This document shows positions 26,684-36,031 of a stretch of 64,000 nucleotides of DNA, one piece after another. Origin of the DNA: Fastidiosipila sp. (lineage in GTDB: Bacteria > Bacillota > Clostridia > Saccharofermentanales > DTU023); assembly GCA_012511175.1 (NCBI GenBank), contig JAAZGO010000024.1, positions 36,238 to 100,237 on the forward strand, written 5' to 3'. The stretch's first letter is position 1; every line of letters starts with the position of its first letter. The position numbers and the translations under genes were made by a program. The notes under the pieces were generated by a model that saw only the letters and a list, made by a program, of their open reading frames with translations, was not told the DNA's origin and ran no database searches.

Positions 26684-27452
26684 TCAACTCCCCTCCCAGA
26701 TAAGCCTCAATAACTTTTGGGTCATTTTGGATTGTTTCGCTGGTCCCCCGAGAGATAATCCGGCCGTAGTCCAGAACAAAAATATACTCACAAAGATCCA
26801 TAACCACGTTCATATCATGTTCGATCAAAAGAACGGACACAGACAGTTTGTTGCGGATCATGCGGATCATGTCTTTCAGTTCCTCTGTTTCTGCCGGGTT
26901 CATGCCGGCGGCAGGTTCATCAAGCAAAAGAATTTTTGGGCGTGAGGCAAGCGCGCGGGCGATTTCCAGCTTTCTTTGCTGACCATAGGGCAGCTGGTTG
27001 GCGAGCAAGTCGGTGCTGCCGGACAACCCCATCATATCGATCAGCTCGTCAGCGCGTTGGGAGGCTGAACGCTCATCACGACGGTAGCCTCTGCCGCGGA
27101 TGATCCCGGATATCAGCGGGTATCTGAAATGATGGCTCATGGCCGCCTTGATATTTTCAGATACGGTCAGTTCTTTGAAGAGCCGGATATTCTGAAAGGT
27201 GCGGGCCACTCCCATGCGGCAGCGCTGGTAGGTTTTTTTACGCAGCAAACTTTTGTTTTCCAGATAGATATCCCCACGGTCGGGCAAGTATACACCGGTC
27301 AGCAGGTTGAACACTGTTGTTTTGCCAGCGCCATTGGGACCGATGAGACCCACGATTTGACCTTGTTTCACGTAGAAAGACACCCCCTCGACAGCCTGGA
27401 TGCCGCCAAAGTGGATGGTAAGGTCCTCGACATGCAGTGCAATCGGTTTCAC
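26667..27452 (-). CDS. livG: Branched-chain amino acid importer ATPase LivG
   Basis: Second ATPase of the Liv importer, 261 residues. Walker A GPNGAGKTT, RTFQNIRLF Q-loop region, signature LPYGQQRKLEIARAL, Walker B ILLLDEPAAGMNP, EHDMNVV switch. The start is GTG (GTGAAACCG), preceded by GGGAGGAG, and overlaps the livM stop in a GTGA junction. Confidence 0.93.
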   Translation of the reverse strand: MKPIALHVEDLTIHFGGIQAVEGVSFYVKQGQIVGLIGPNGAGKTTVFNLLTGVYLPDRGDIYLENKSLLRKKTYQRCRMGVARTFQNIRLFKELTVSENIKAAMSHHFRYPLISGIIRGRGYRRDERSASQRADELIDMMGLSGSTDLLANQLPYGQQRKLEIARALASRPKILLLDEPAAGMNPAETEELKDMIRMIRNKLSVSVLLIEHDMNVVMDLCEYIFVLDYGRIISRGTSETIQNDPKVIEAYLGGELNGDYA

Positions 27453-28513
27453 GGGGCTCCTCCCTTTTGCTTTTTCCTGGAGAACAGATCAACAAAGGGT
27501 ATCAGACGCATCTCCGACCGCCCAAGCAGACCTTTGGGGCGAAACAACATTACAACAATCAAAAGAGTGCTGTAAATCAGCATACGGTATTGATCGAAGT
27601 TGTTGAAAAAACCTGTCATCAGGTTCGGAAGTATATTCGACAGAAGCTTCCCAAGGCTTCGGAGGAGCTCCGGAAGGGCTGTAAGAAAAGTTGCGCTGAT
27701 AACCGCTCCCGTGATCGACCCCATGCCACCCAGCACGACCATCATGAGGATTTCGACTGACCGGTTGAAATCGAAGCGGGAAGGCGCGATGACGCCGATC
27801 TGATGTGCGTAAAGGCCGCCCGCGATGCCGGCGAAGAAGGCCGCAAGCGTGAAGGCCATCAGCTTGTAATAGGTTGTGTGGATGCCGTTGTTTTCGGCGG
27901 CAATTTCATCCTCACGGATACTTCGTACCGCACGGCCATGGCGGGATGTCCCGAAAGTGTAGCTGAAGTAAATTACAAAAGCCGTGATGGGGAATATCAG
28001 GTTGAACATGCCGGAGGGGTTCAGTTTCGTCGTCAGTGATTTGATGCCGGAAAGACCGGCGGGCCCCCCGGTAAACTCCAAATTATTCGCGACAACCCGG
28101 ATGATCTCCCCAAATCCCAGTGTCACGATGGCCAGGTAATCACCCCTCAGGCGGAGTGCCGGCAAGGCGATGACCAGACCGACGATCGCTGCTGATGCAC
28201 CGCCCGCCAAAAGGGAAAGAGGCAAGGAGAATCCCAGCACCAATGCACTGTTTTTTGTGATCAGTGCAGCCGTATAGGCGCCAACCAGCATGAATCCTGC
28301 ATGACCGAGAACAAGCTGGCCCAGCAGGCCCGTTACCAGATTCAGGCTGACAGCCGCCACTATATTGATGCAGGCTACATTCAAGATGCCGCGGATAAAA
28401 GGTCCGATGATGCCCGCCTTAATCAAAAGATGCAGCAAAAGATAGAGGGCGGCTGTCAGAAGCAGCGCGATCAGACTTGCGAAGGAACGTTTTCGAAATT
28501 CTGAGGCGGCCAT
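27449..28513 (-). CDS. livM: Branched-chain amino acid importer permease LivM
   Basis: Permease of the Liv importer, 354 residues with at least eight hydrophobic segments. Signature pieces are NLVTGLLGQLVLGHAGFMLVGAY, LRLRGDYLAIVTLGFGEI and VVLGGMGSITGAVI. GAGAAGG precedes the ATG; the ATG lies at the livH stop. Overlaps livG. Confidence 0.93.
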   Translation of the reverse strand: MAASEFRKRSFASLIALLLTAALYLLLHLLIKAGIIGPFIRGILNVACINIVAAVSLNLVTGLLGQLVLGHAGFMLVGAYTAALITKNSALVLGFSLPLSLLAGGASAAIVGLVIALPALRLRGDYLAIVTLGFGEIIRVVANNLEFTGGPAGLSGIKSLTTKLNPSGMFNLIFPITAFVIYFSYTFGTSRHGRAVRSIREDEIAAENNGIHTTYYKLMAFTLAAFFAGIAGGLYAHQIGVIAPSRFDFNRSVEILMMVVLGGMGSITGAVISATFLTALPELLRSLGKLLSNILPNLMTGFFNNFDQYRMLIYSTLLIVVMLFRPKGLLGRSEMRLIPFVDLFSRKKQKGGAP

Positions 28514-28514
28514 A

Positions 28515-29390
28515 CTAGACCTTCTCTTTCAGGTTCCGGCCAAGCAAGCCGGAAGGTCGAACAAGCAGAATAAGGATCAAAAGCGCAAAGACAGCAGCAT
28601 CCATCCATAGGGATTGGCCGGCAACTACCGACAGGCTTTCGGCCAGTCCGAGCAGGAGTCCTCCCAGCATAGCACCCGGGATGCTGCCGATTCCGCCGAA
28701 GACAGCTGCAACAAAGGCTTTCAATCCCAGCATGCTGCCCATAAGGGGCTTAATCTGCATGTAAGTATTGGTGTAAAGCACGGCCCCCACGGCGGCGAGT
28801 GCTGAGCCGACGGCAAAAGTGAAGACAATGATCCGGTTGATATTGATGCCCATAAGCTGAGCTGCGCCCGCGTCCTCACTCGTGGCGCGCATGGCCTTGC
28901 CTGTCTTGGTCACATGAACCAGAATCTGTAAAAAAGTCATCATGGCCAAAGCGACCGTGATATTCAGCAGCGTATTGCTGACGTTCATGTCGCCGATGAT
29001 AACCGAAGGCAATGCGAACATTCTGGGCATGGACTTCTGGTTGGCGCCGAAAACCAGCTGAGCCAGATTCTGGAGGAATATGGAGGCTCCGATGGCTGTG
29101 ATGAGAAGCGCGATCCGGGGGGCTCCACTCGCAAGCAGGCGGCGATAAGCGACCAATTCGATCACAACACCCGCAAGGGCTGAAAAAGCGATCGACGCAA
29201 AGACAGCCATCCATAGGGGCTGGTTGGCCCCCATGGTCAGAAATATGACATAACTGCCAATCATGATAATGTCGCCGTGAGCGAAGTTAATGAGTTTGAC
29301 GACGCCGTAGACCATGCTGTAGCCAAGCGCGATCAGGGCATAAATGCTGCCGGCGCCAAGTCCGTTCAGCATCTGCGTTAAAAGATACAT
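28515..29390 (-). CDS. livH: Branched-chain amino acid importer permease LivH
   Basis: Permease partner of LivM, 291 residues from ATG 29390 (AAGGAG upstream); the longer frame adds 23 residues that lack similarity. Signature pieces: GAGSIYALIALGYSMVYGVV, NFAHGDIIMIGSY, and AAVFGGIGSIPGAMLGGLLLG. It lies about 80 bases after livK. It forms the membrane heterodimer with LivM. Confidence 0.93.
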   Translation of the reverse strand: MYLLTQMLNGLGAGSIYALIALGYSMVYGVVKLINFAHGDIIMIGSYVIFLTMGANQPLWMAVFASIAFSALAGVVIELVAYRRLLASGAPRIALLITAIGASIFLQNLAQLVFGANQKSMPRMFALPSVIIGDMNVSNTLLNITVALAMMTFLQILVHVTKTGKAMRATSEDAGAAQLMGININRIIVFTFAVGSALAAVGAVLYTNTYMQIKPLMGSMLGLKAFVAAVFGGIGSIPGAMLGGLLLGLAESLSVVAGQSLWMDAAVFALLILILLVRPSGLLGRNLKEKV

Positions 29391-29470
29391 GCAGTTGTCA
29401 CTCCTTGCTGAAACAGTGACGAGGAAGGGAACAGAATGCCCCCTTCCTCGCAAGCGCAAATGTCGTCACA

Positions 29471-30667
29471 TCAGAAGGAGTAAACGCCCCTCATGACTTC
29501 CTGTCCGTCAACAAATTCGACGATATACGCCTCACGCGCAGGGTCCTGCCCGCCCTTATAGGCAATGTTGCCCGACACGCCGTCGTAGTCAAGGTTTTTC
29601 AGTGCTTCGACGATCGCCCCGGAATCGGTACTGCCGGCTTTCTCGATGGCTGCTGCCATAATGTGCATGGCTTCATAGCCGAGGATGGCAAACATATTCA
29701 GGTATTCGCCCTTGGGATCCGAATTGGCATAGAACTCCGTATAGGCGTCCATGACACGCTGTAATTCTTCTCCGGGCTCACGGAGTGCATACTGGGTACA
29801 GTAAAAGGCGTCGTTCAAAACACCGTAATTTGAAGGGTCGACCTGGTTTAACAGGCCGTCCCAACCATCAGATCCAAGGAATTTGGCTGTGATCCCGAGC
29901 GCGCGGGCCTGGGTGAGGATCATGGCGCCATCGCCATAGTAGCCCGGCACCATGACAACATCGGGGTTCCCTGCCTTGATTTTCGTCAACTGGGCGTTGA
30001 AATCAGTCGCCCCCGGCTGATAACCTTCCTTGTCGGTCAAGGTCAGGCCAAGTGCCGTTGAGGACGCCCAGAAAGCATCTGCTACACCTTTTGAGTAGTC
30101 ATCACCTGTATCGAACAAAACGGCCACGCTTGAAGCTCCCAGCTTCTCTTTGGCGTAGTGGGCCATTAATTCCCCTTGATAGGGATCCGTAAAACAGGCG
30201 CGGAAAATATTGGGGCCCACCTGCGTGATGGCAGCGCCCGTGCCCGTGGGCGTGATCATGGGAATACCGTCTTCGACCGCCTTTTGTGCCACGGCGATGG
30301 TAGGAACCGTTGTGATATCGCCAATCAGTGCGACGATGCCATCTTCATTGACCAGGCGATCATATGCGATTGTTGCCTCGGTGGCATCTCCCCGTTCATC
30401 GTAAGAAATGTACTTAATCTGTTTTCCCAGGATGCCTCCCGCCTTGTTAATCTCGTCCACGGCCAGTTTCGACCCGTTGTCCGAAGCAATGCCGTATTGT
30501 GCGACATTGCCCTTTAACGGCGCCAGGCCGCCGATAATAATCTCATCGGGGAGGGCCCCGCCCGCCTCATTCGAGTTCGACGGGGCAGAAGGTTTTTCGG
30601 ACGGTCCGCAGGCAGCTAAGGCAAGCAGCAAGGCAGCCGCGAGCAGCAGACTCATTAGTTTTTTCAT
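29471..30667 (-). CDS. livK: Liv-type amino acid-binding lipoprotein
   Basis: Extracellular binding protein of the leucine/isoleucine/valine type (periplasmic_binding_6 family), 398 residues. Lipobox LALAAC, Cys 20, then a Ser/Asn linker. The fold starts IIIGGLAPLKGNVAQYGI, with ALIGDITTVPTIAVAQ and VAVLFDTGDDYSKGVADAF later. CAGGAG precedes the ATG. First gene of the operon. Ligands of this family include branched-chain amino acids, amides and urea, so specificity is by family only. Confidence 0.9.
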   Translation of the reverse strand: MKKLMSLLLAAALLLALAACGPSEKPSAPSNSNEAGGALPDEIIIGGLAPLKGNVAQYGIASDNGSKLAVDEINKAGGILGKQIKYISYDERGDATEATIAYDRLVNEDGIVALIGDITTVPTIAVAQKAVEDGIPMITPTGTGAAITQVGPNIFRACFTDPYQGELMAHYAKEKLGASSVAVLFDTGDDYSKGVADAFWASSTALGLTLTDKEGYQPGATDFNAQLTKIKAGNPDVVMVPGYYGDGAMILTQARALGITAKFLGSDGWDGLLNQVDPSNYGVLNDAFYCTQYALREPGEELQRVMDAYTEFYANSDPKGEYLNMFAILGYEAMHIMAAAIEKAGSTDSGAIVEALKNLDYDGVSGNIAYKGGQDPAREAYIVEFVDGQEVMRGVYSF

Positions 30668-30871
30668 CTTACTAATCTCCTGTCTTGATTTTTATCGGTT
30701 TCAGGCACAATGCGTCTGGGATGACGGTTGTGCATAAAACTAATTAGCGCTCATGATAGGGAATTATTATGTTGGAAACAATGCGTTATCCGTCAGTAAT
30801 TGCAATGTTTTGCGCCCGGAACTTGTGCATATTTAGTGAACATGCTGATGGATCTTACGATATTGGGGATA

Positions 30872-30904
30872 TTGACCAGGTTTACAAAGGAAATACCTGG
30901 TCAA
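30872..30904 (-). terminator. Hairpin at end of C69-like gene
   Basis: TTGACCAGGT and ACCTGGTCAA are 10-base perfect arms around 13 bases, and include the stop codon of the gene. No strong T-run follows. Confidence 0.45.
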
Positions 30905-32220
30905 CGTTTCTCCGGCCGCAAATCCCTGATCGCTTTTTTCCAGTAATGCCTGAAATAGGGATTACCCTTGACCCGGGGTTTTTTATCTTCAGACTGGTCC
31001 AAGTAATAATCCAGCAATTTATCTTCTTCTTTTAAGGCTGTATTGACAAACTCGGCTAACTCCTGCTCTGTTGCAGATGACAAGTCCAGCCGGTTCACGC
31101 CTTGCACCCATTTTGTTTCCAGAAGGTCCCGGTCTTTTTTGTAGTCATCGGCCTTGATTCTGTTTTCAAGAGCCAGCCGGTGTATTTCCTCCCGGCGTTC
31201 CCAGGCACTTTTCGCTTCTTCCAATTCATCGGGGCCGTGGGAGAAAGCTTCACCCTTAGCCAGGAAAAAAGGTTTAAACAGCCCCAGGCAGGCGGGAGAA
31301 CCACCGGTGATCCAGTAAGTATCCACTGCATGTCCAAGCTTAACAACATAGCTTCCCGTTGTTTGATCACCGAACAGGAAGCCGGCATGCATGCAGACAC
31401 TGGAGATCGAGCTTCTGCGATAGGGATTTTTATCGTAGGCGGGCGTATGACTGCGCAAAATTTCCATCATGGTTTCAACGGTGATCCGGCCCTTCATCCG
31501 GCGCAAGCGGTCAAAGCTGCATTGACGTCTTATTTTGGAACCGCTGAAGTGGGTGAATACCGGTTCACTGTAACAACGGGCAAAGTCAAAATCCGCTTCA
31601 CTTCTGCACCAGCCTTTTTCAACCGCATGCGATATCAGGCGGGGATGGGCCAAATCGAATTGACTTCCAATCGAAAGCCGGTTTGAAATGCTATACACGT
31701 CCCTGACTTCGAGCGCTGCCCAGTATTGGCCGGCTGTCTCGAGGACCCAGGCACTGGTCCGGTCCGCGATCAGGAAGGCGTTGTGATAGGTAAACTTTTT
31801 CTCAAAGCCACAGTTGCCGCCCTGGCCATATACTTCGAGCAGATCGATCAGCAAATCGACAGCCTCACGGCTTGTCCGGCAGCGTTCCAGGGCAAGGCGC
31901 AGCATATCCATGCCAAGCAGGCTGTCCCGGCCTTTTGGTTCTTTTGTGAAGACCGCTTCATTGCCGATAACCAGGCCATACTCATTGCCTCCCATTTCAG
32001 CCCCCCACATCCAGTGGGGTTTCAACAAAACGACCTCATGGGTTTCCTCCGCCTGATCGATCTCAATATAGGTGCACTTCACTTTTGCACCTGTAGGGTA
32101 ATGCCGCCGGGGAACCCGGATGGTCACCAGCCTTTCATTGGGTTGACGGTCGCTGTTCTTGGCAAAGAGGACCCTGGAGTCTGCTGTCGAATTTCCAAGG
32201 GCAACCATGGTGTCACACAT
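30901..32220 (-). CDS. Secernin/C69-like N-terminal nucleophile hydrolase
   Basis: Family C69 dipeptidase/secernin-like hydrolase, 439 residues from ATG 32220 with AAAGGAG upstream. The second residue is Cys in MCDTMVALGNSTADSRVLFAKNSDR, the nucleophile exposed after Met removal, as in Ntn hydrolases. The stretch EMGGNEYGLVIGNEAVFTK matches secernins. It would hydrolyse an amide or peptide, but the substrate is unknown. It follows the HIRAN gene by 50 bases on the same strand, so it may share a transcript with the HIRAN and ADP-ribosylglycohydrolase genes. Confidence 0.82.
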   Translation of the reverse strand: MCDTMVALGNSTADSRVLFAKNSDRQPNERLVTIRVPRRHYPTGAKVKCTYIEIDQAEETHEVVLLKPHWMWGAEMGGNEYGLVIGNEAVFTKEPKGRDSLLGMDMLRLALERCRTSREAVDLLIDLLEVYGQGGNCGFEKKFTYHNAFLIADRTSAWVLETAGQYWAALEVRDVYSISNRLSIGSQFDLAHPRLISHAVEKGWCRSEADFDFARCYSEPVFTHFSGSKIRRQCSFDRLRRMKGRITVETMMEILRSHTPAYDKNPYRRSSISSVCMHAGFLFGDQTTGSYVVKLGHAVDTYWITGGSPACLGLFKPFFLAKGEAFSHGPDELEEAKSAWERREEIHRLALENRIKADDYKKDRDLLETKWVQGVNRLDLSSATEQELAEFVNTALKEEDKLLDYYLDQSEDKKPRVKGNPYFRHYWKKAIRDLRPEKR

Positions 32221-32270
32221 CTTCCTGCTCCTTTCGTTTGGTCCATGGCAGGACGGCGTTCCCGCACAAG

Positions 32271-32666
32271 TCACTCGTGCAAATAAACCTTGATGCCAAT
32301 TTTCAGCCAGGAACCTTGCTTCTCTTTGCCGGTGATTTCGCCAAAAAGCAGCTTGCCGGCGTCCATGAGGCGCGAGAAGATTTCATTATCCTTTCGGGGA
32401 ACATAGCCGATTTTGACGCCATCCACCGTCTTGACCGCGATGGCCTTGTCATCATGGAGGTTATCCGGCTCACGGAAGAAATTCAGGCGGTCTTCAACTT
32501 TGAGTGACGGCTCCAGCTCCTCCATCCCATCAATATGGCTGGTTCCCGCAATGTAGGTGTCGAAAAGAAAGATGTCGCGCTCAAAAGGCTTGGGCAGTGT
32601 CATGCCACCCTGACCGTGGAGCATGCTGACGATTGCCTGGCCTTCGGCCTCTATGAGTTCGCCCAT
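32271..32666 (-). CDS. HIRAN domain protein
   Basis: 131 residues, essentially one HIRAN domain (about residues 28-130): FDTYIAGTSHIDGMEELEP, then NFFREPDNLHDDKAIAVKT, then KIGYVPRKDNEIFSRLMDAG. HIRAN domains bind DNA ends in eukaryotic helicases, and occur alone in bacteria with unknown role. GAGGTG precedes the ATG. It begins 4 bases after the ADP-ribosylglycohydrolase/J-domain gene, so the two are almost certainly co-translated. Confidence 0.82.
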   Translation of the reverse strand: MGELIEAEGQAIVSMLHGQGGMTLPKPFERDIFLFDTYIAGTSHIDGMEELEPSLKVEDRLNFFREPDNLHDDKAIAVKTVDGVKIGYVPRKDNEIFSRLMDAGKLLFGEITGKEKQGSWLKIGIKVYLHE

Positions 32667-32670
32667 TCCT

Positions 32671-35043
32671 TCACCTCAGTAATTCATCGACCTTGGACTG
32701 ATAAAGCTGCTGCCTTTCTTCCAAGGCTTGGATAGCGGCTTCAAGTTCCGTCCTTTTTTTCTTCAGTTTCCCGGGATTCTCCAGAATCGACTTCATCCGG
32801 TAAGGATACTCCGATTTAATCCGTCTCATATCCTTTTTGACATGGTCAATCAGTTGGTCAAGCCGTTCCTCTTCCTCAATCAGCGCAGCGGTTTCATCGT
32901 CATCCCACTGCGGTAGAGATTGCTTGCCGACCAGGGTCGCAATCAGGCGGAGTTCATCCAGGTGACCCTTTTCATAGGCAGTGACCGCCTTATGAAACAA
33001 ATTTAGCCACTCCTTTTCGAGCCGGGGATTCAGATCGGGGTGGAGGGCTTTCACGAGGGCCCGGTAAAGCCTTTTGACTTCTGTTTGGTCCTCTTCGGTC
33101 AAGGGGGTCTTGCGTCCCCATTCGATGGCCTGGTTCATCTTGGCGATTTTTTCTTTCAGTTTTGCCTGATATCTGGCCAACTGCATGTCCAAAATCTCCT
33201 CGACGGCAGCAAGGTCAATTTGTTCCTGGCGATTCTTTTGGGCCTGAAGCAGCTCCATCTTCCGCTTCAGGCGCTCCACTGCACACTCCAGTTCATAGGC
33301 TCTGTATTCAAGCCCGCCGATTTCGAGCATGTAAGCCATCTCGATGTTTCTGCAGGTTACGTAAAGGAGCTGGTCCCGCTCAAGAACCTGGTTGGCCAGC
33401 TCATTGCGGAGTTCTTCAATGGAGGCCCTCAGGCCTTCAGGGCCAGGGGCAGCCACGAGAGATGGGTTGGTATCATCCGGATCCTCTTCTTGATTGGATG
33501 GATCGATTCCAAAAAAATCAAGCAGCTGCTGCCAGTTATCTGGATAAGCATTGGAGCCGCCAGAACGGAAAACAGTGCCATCACTGTAAGTGACTGCGAG
33601 CTTCCACTGTTCGCCGTCCAGGACCAGCAACCCATCCGGCGGCTGATAGTCTGCCAGCCAATACTCAAAGTGTAGATCCTCCAAGGCTCGTCTGACCCGA
33701 GCGGCTTCTTCCTGCTGTTTGTCTTCACCATCCCTGTTCTGCGGGTGAGTATTCTTTTCAAAGACGGCCTTCCCGCCATCCAGGCTGACGCGATACTGGC
33801 GGGGGAACATGGGCCAAATGCTCCGGTACAATTCCACTTCTTTGATGACCGGGGACCTTTCCTGCCAATCGATATCCTTGAGCCGCTTCAGCCATTTGAG
33901 CATGATGCCGCTTTCCAGGTACCTGTCCAGCATGCCATTGTCGAAATGATCGTGCCGGAAAGCGGCTGTGATGAGCGTGAGCACTTCTTCTGCGTCAAGG
34001 CCTTCCACTGCCATGGTCAGGCTGTCATCGTAGAGCTGTCCTATTTTCATCTTCTCAAGACCTGCGCGGTAATTTGTCCGAACAAACGCCGAGCTGTACC
34101 ATTCCTTGCTGAATTCATGGTGGGGAAATCGGGTATGGAAAGCAGGCCCCGGCGGGCCACCAGGCGCTCTGGCAGAGAACTTTCCGATGTATTTGGTTAA
34201 GAGTTTGTAGCGCTCGCGTTCCGGCGGGCAGAAACGTATCCATTCGTCATAGATGGCTCTGAGTCTTGGATCAAGGTAGGTCAGCGCTTTTTGTCCAAGT
34301 GCTTCAGGAATACCGTAATAAGCCCCGGCGATTGCGCCGGTGATGGCAGCAAGGGTATCGCTGTCGCCTCCCAGCGAAATGGCTGTCCGGATGGCGTCTT
34401 CAAAGGAGGCCGCCTCCAGGAAACACTGAATGGCCTGGGGAACGGTTTGCTGGCAGGTCTCGTTGAAGCGGTAGGAAGGGCGGATGGCATCGATGGTGAA
34501 ATCAAGCGGATAATAGTCAGCTTCGGTATATTTTCTGATTTCGCTTTTCAGTGCACCGGTTTTTGCCAGATAGATGGAGGTGGCCGTCGCCTGCGCCCCC
34601 TTGATGCCCTCCTTATGGTTGTGGGTGACGGCTGTCACCGTTTCTGCCAAGCTCCATGCATCGATGAGGCTTTCCGCAATAATCCCCGCGGGACTCACTC
34701 GCATGGCCGCGCCGTTTCCGTAGCTCTTATAGGGTTTTGGATCGTCGCTGAACATCCACTCATAAAAGCGGCCGCCGTATCCGCAGCCAGGATATTGGCG
34801 GCCGATCTCCTGCATGTACTTAACTGTCAGACTGGAGAGCAGGTCATGGAAGCGGTCGTCGCGCGCCTTCCATGCCTCCGGCGACGCCTTCACGGCCTCC
34901 ATGATGGCCTTGGCGACCGCCAGGGTCATAATGCTGTCGTCGGTCACAAAACAATCTTCCGTGAACAACTCAAAATCTTTGCTTCGATGGTTATTGAATT
35001 CGAAACGCGAACCGACGATGTCGCCGATGATGGCTCCGAGCAT
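32671..35043 (-). CDS. ADP-ribosylglycohydrolase/DUF6508-like/J-domain fusion
   Basis: 790-residue multidomain protein from ATG 35043. Residues 1-265 are an ADP-ribosylglycohydrolase: AIIGDIVGS, metal motif TDDSIM at 34-39, GGDSDTLAAITGAIAGAYYG near 226-245. Residues ~312-392 resemble DUF6508. A third region (~455-515) is unknown; charged coiled-coil segments then surround a J-domain-like helix pair with HPD at 668-670 (LYRALVKALHPDLNPRLEKE). The J-motif implies recruitment of an Hsp70. It may remove ADP-ribose from proteins or nucleic acids, and bring the target to a chaperone; this is inference. I do not know this domain order as a described protein. Confidence 0.8.
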   Translation of the reverse strand: MLGAIIGDIVGSRFEFNNHRSKDFELFTEDCFVTDDSIMTLAVAKAIMEAVKASPEAWKARDDRFHDLLSSLTVKYMQEIGRQYPGCGYGGRFYEWMFSDDPKPYKSYGNGAAMRVSPAGIIAESLIDAWSLAETVTAVTHNHKEGIKGAQATATSIYLAKTGALKSEIRKYTEADYYPLDFTIDAIRPSYRFNETCQQTVPQAIQCFLEAASFEDAIRTAISLGGDSDTLAAITGAIAGAYYGIPEALGQKALTYLDPRLRAIYDEWIRFCPPERERYKLLTKYIGKFSARAPGGPPGPAFHTRFPHHEFSKEWYSSAFVRTNYRAGLEKMKIGQLYDDSLTMAVEGLDAEEVLTLITAAFRHDHFDNGMLDRYLESGIMLKWLKRLKDIDWQERSPVIKEVELYRSIWPMFPRQYRVSLDGGKAVFEKNTHPQNRDGEDKQQEEAARVRRALEDLHFEYWLADYQPPDGLLVLDGEQWKLAVTYSDGTVFRSGGSNAYPDNWQQLLDFFGIDPSNQEEDPDDTNPSLVAAPGPEGLRASIEELRNELANQVLERDQLLYVTCRNIEMAYMLEIGGLEYRAYELECAVERLKRKMELLQAQKNRQEQIDLAAVEEILDMQLARYQAKLKEKIAKMNQAIEWGRKTPLTEEDQTEVKRLYRALVKALHPDLNPRLEKEWLNLFHKAVTAYEKGHLDELRLIATLVGKQSLPQWDDDETAALIEEEERLDQLIDHVKKDMRRIKSEYPYRMKSILENPGKLKKKRTELEAAIQALEERQQLYQSKVDELLR

Positions 35044-35164
35044 GGAATCACCCCCTTGTGGGCGGACCAGGCACGCGGTCAGCCTCCAGGTCCCTGATTC
35101 TATTCTAGCGCATCCGGCCGCCAGGCTTATGCCGCGCTCTCTTTCATGGGAGATGTCAAGGCAC

Positions 35165-36031
35165 TTACCGGGACAGATTGTCCAGGGTGTTGATGACCTC
35201 TTGGGAAAACCGGTCCATGTGTTCCTTGACGTACTGACTGACACTCATGTCGGGATTCTCAATAAGTGGCGTGAGGTTCATGCCAAAAGTAACCGCCTGA
35301 TACTCGTCCGTCGCATGTGACTCGGAGAAAGTGGCATTGGCCACACGTCGCCCTTCGGTTGCCTTGTCGTAACGCTTGCCGCCGCCAATCTGAGAATCAA
35401 AGACACCCAGCAGGGCGGCTGCCAGATTGGGATACAGGCTGGCATCGAATATGACTTTATCTTGGTCGGTCATCCAGTCAAGCGATCTCCATACTTCACA
35501 GCCAAATAGTTTCCTGGGCAGGAGCGGCGGTTCCAGCCCGCGAAGCGCCTCAATGACTCTGAGGGCGACTGCCACATGCGTTTCGTGCTTGTCCGCCGGA
35601 TTATGTGTGTAGATAATCCCCGGACGGCAAACGTTTATTAATTCCCTGAGGTCTTCGATGACAGCCCGATTCTGCCTGTCCTTGATCTCACTGCTGGCGT
35701 AGTTGAGCATAACCAGGGCACTGTATTCACCGATACAGGCTGCTTTTTGCTGCTCACGGGCCCTCAGCTCCGCAAACTGGCTGTCGGAGAAGCCGGCATA
35801 AGGACCGCTTCGGAGTCCCACGGATCCGTCCGTGACGATAGCTGCTGTAAACCACTCTTCGGGATTCCGAAAACACCGGGCAATCGCAGGGTAGGCCATG
35901 ATCTCGATATCGTCAGGATGGGCTGCGATAGCCAGGTGGCTCGTGCGCTGGAGTGCCCCAAGGGCCGAGCTTCCATCGGGAACATAAAGCAAGGCAGACA
36001 ACTTTTTGAAGCCCGGAGAAGTCAAGGACAT
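35165..36031 (-). CDS. PIG-L family deacetylase
   Basis: GlcNAc-PI/LmbE-type zinc deacetylase, 288 residues. The metal site AAHPDDIEIMAYPAI is near residue 37, and THNPADKHETHVAVALRV holds the second metal His. These enzymes remove acetyl groups from N-acetylglucosamine conjugates, including thiol cofactor precursors. Its start overlaps the stop of the M20 amidohydrolase gene by 10 bases; GGGAGG lies close to the ATG, unusually near. Paired with that hydrolase. Confidence 0.85.
   Translation of the reverse strand: MSLTSPGFKKLSALLYVPDGSSALGALQRTSHLAIAAHPDDIEIMAYPAIARCFRNPEEWFTAAIVTDGSVGLRSGPYAGFSDSQFAELRAREQQKAACIGEYSALVMLNYASSEIKDRQNRAVIEDLRELINVCRPGIIYTHNPADKHETHVAVALRVIEALRGLEPPLLPRKLFGCEVWRSLDWMTDQDKVIFDASLYPNLAAALLGVFDSQIGGGKRYDKATEGRRVANATFSESHATDEYQAVTFGMNLTPLIENPDMSVSQYVKEHMDRFSQEVINTLDNLSR

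Noticed and set aside
30769..31035. Small plus-strand gene of 88 codons
   Set aside because: Overlaps the end of the C69-like gene and has no ribosome site.
34291..35097. Plus-strand frame of 268 codons
   Set aside because: Antisense to the ADP-ribosylglycohydrolase region, whose catalytic motifs are on the minus strand.
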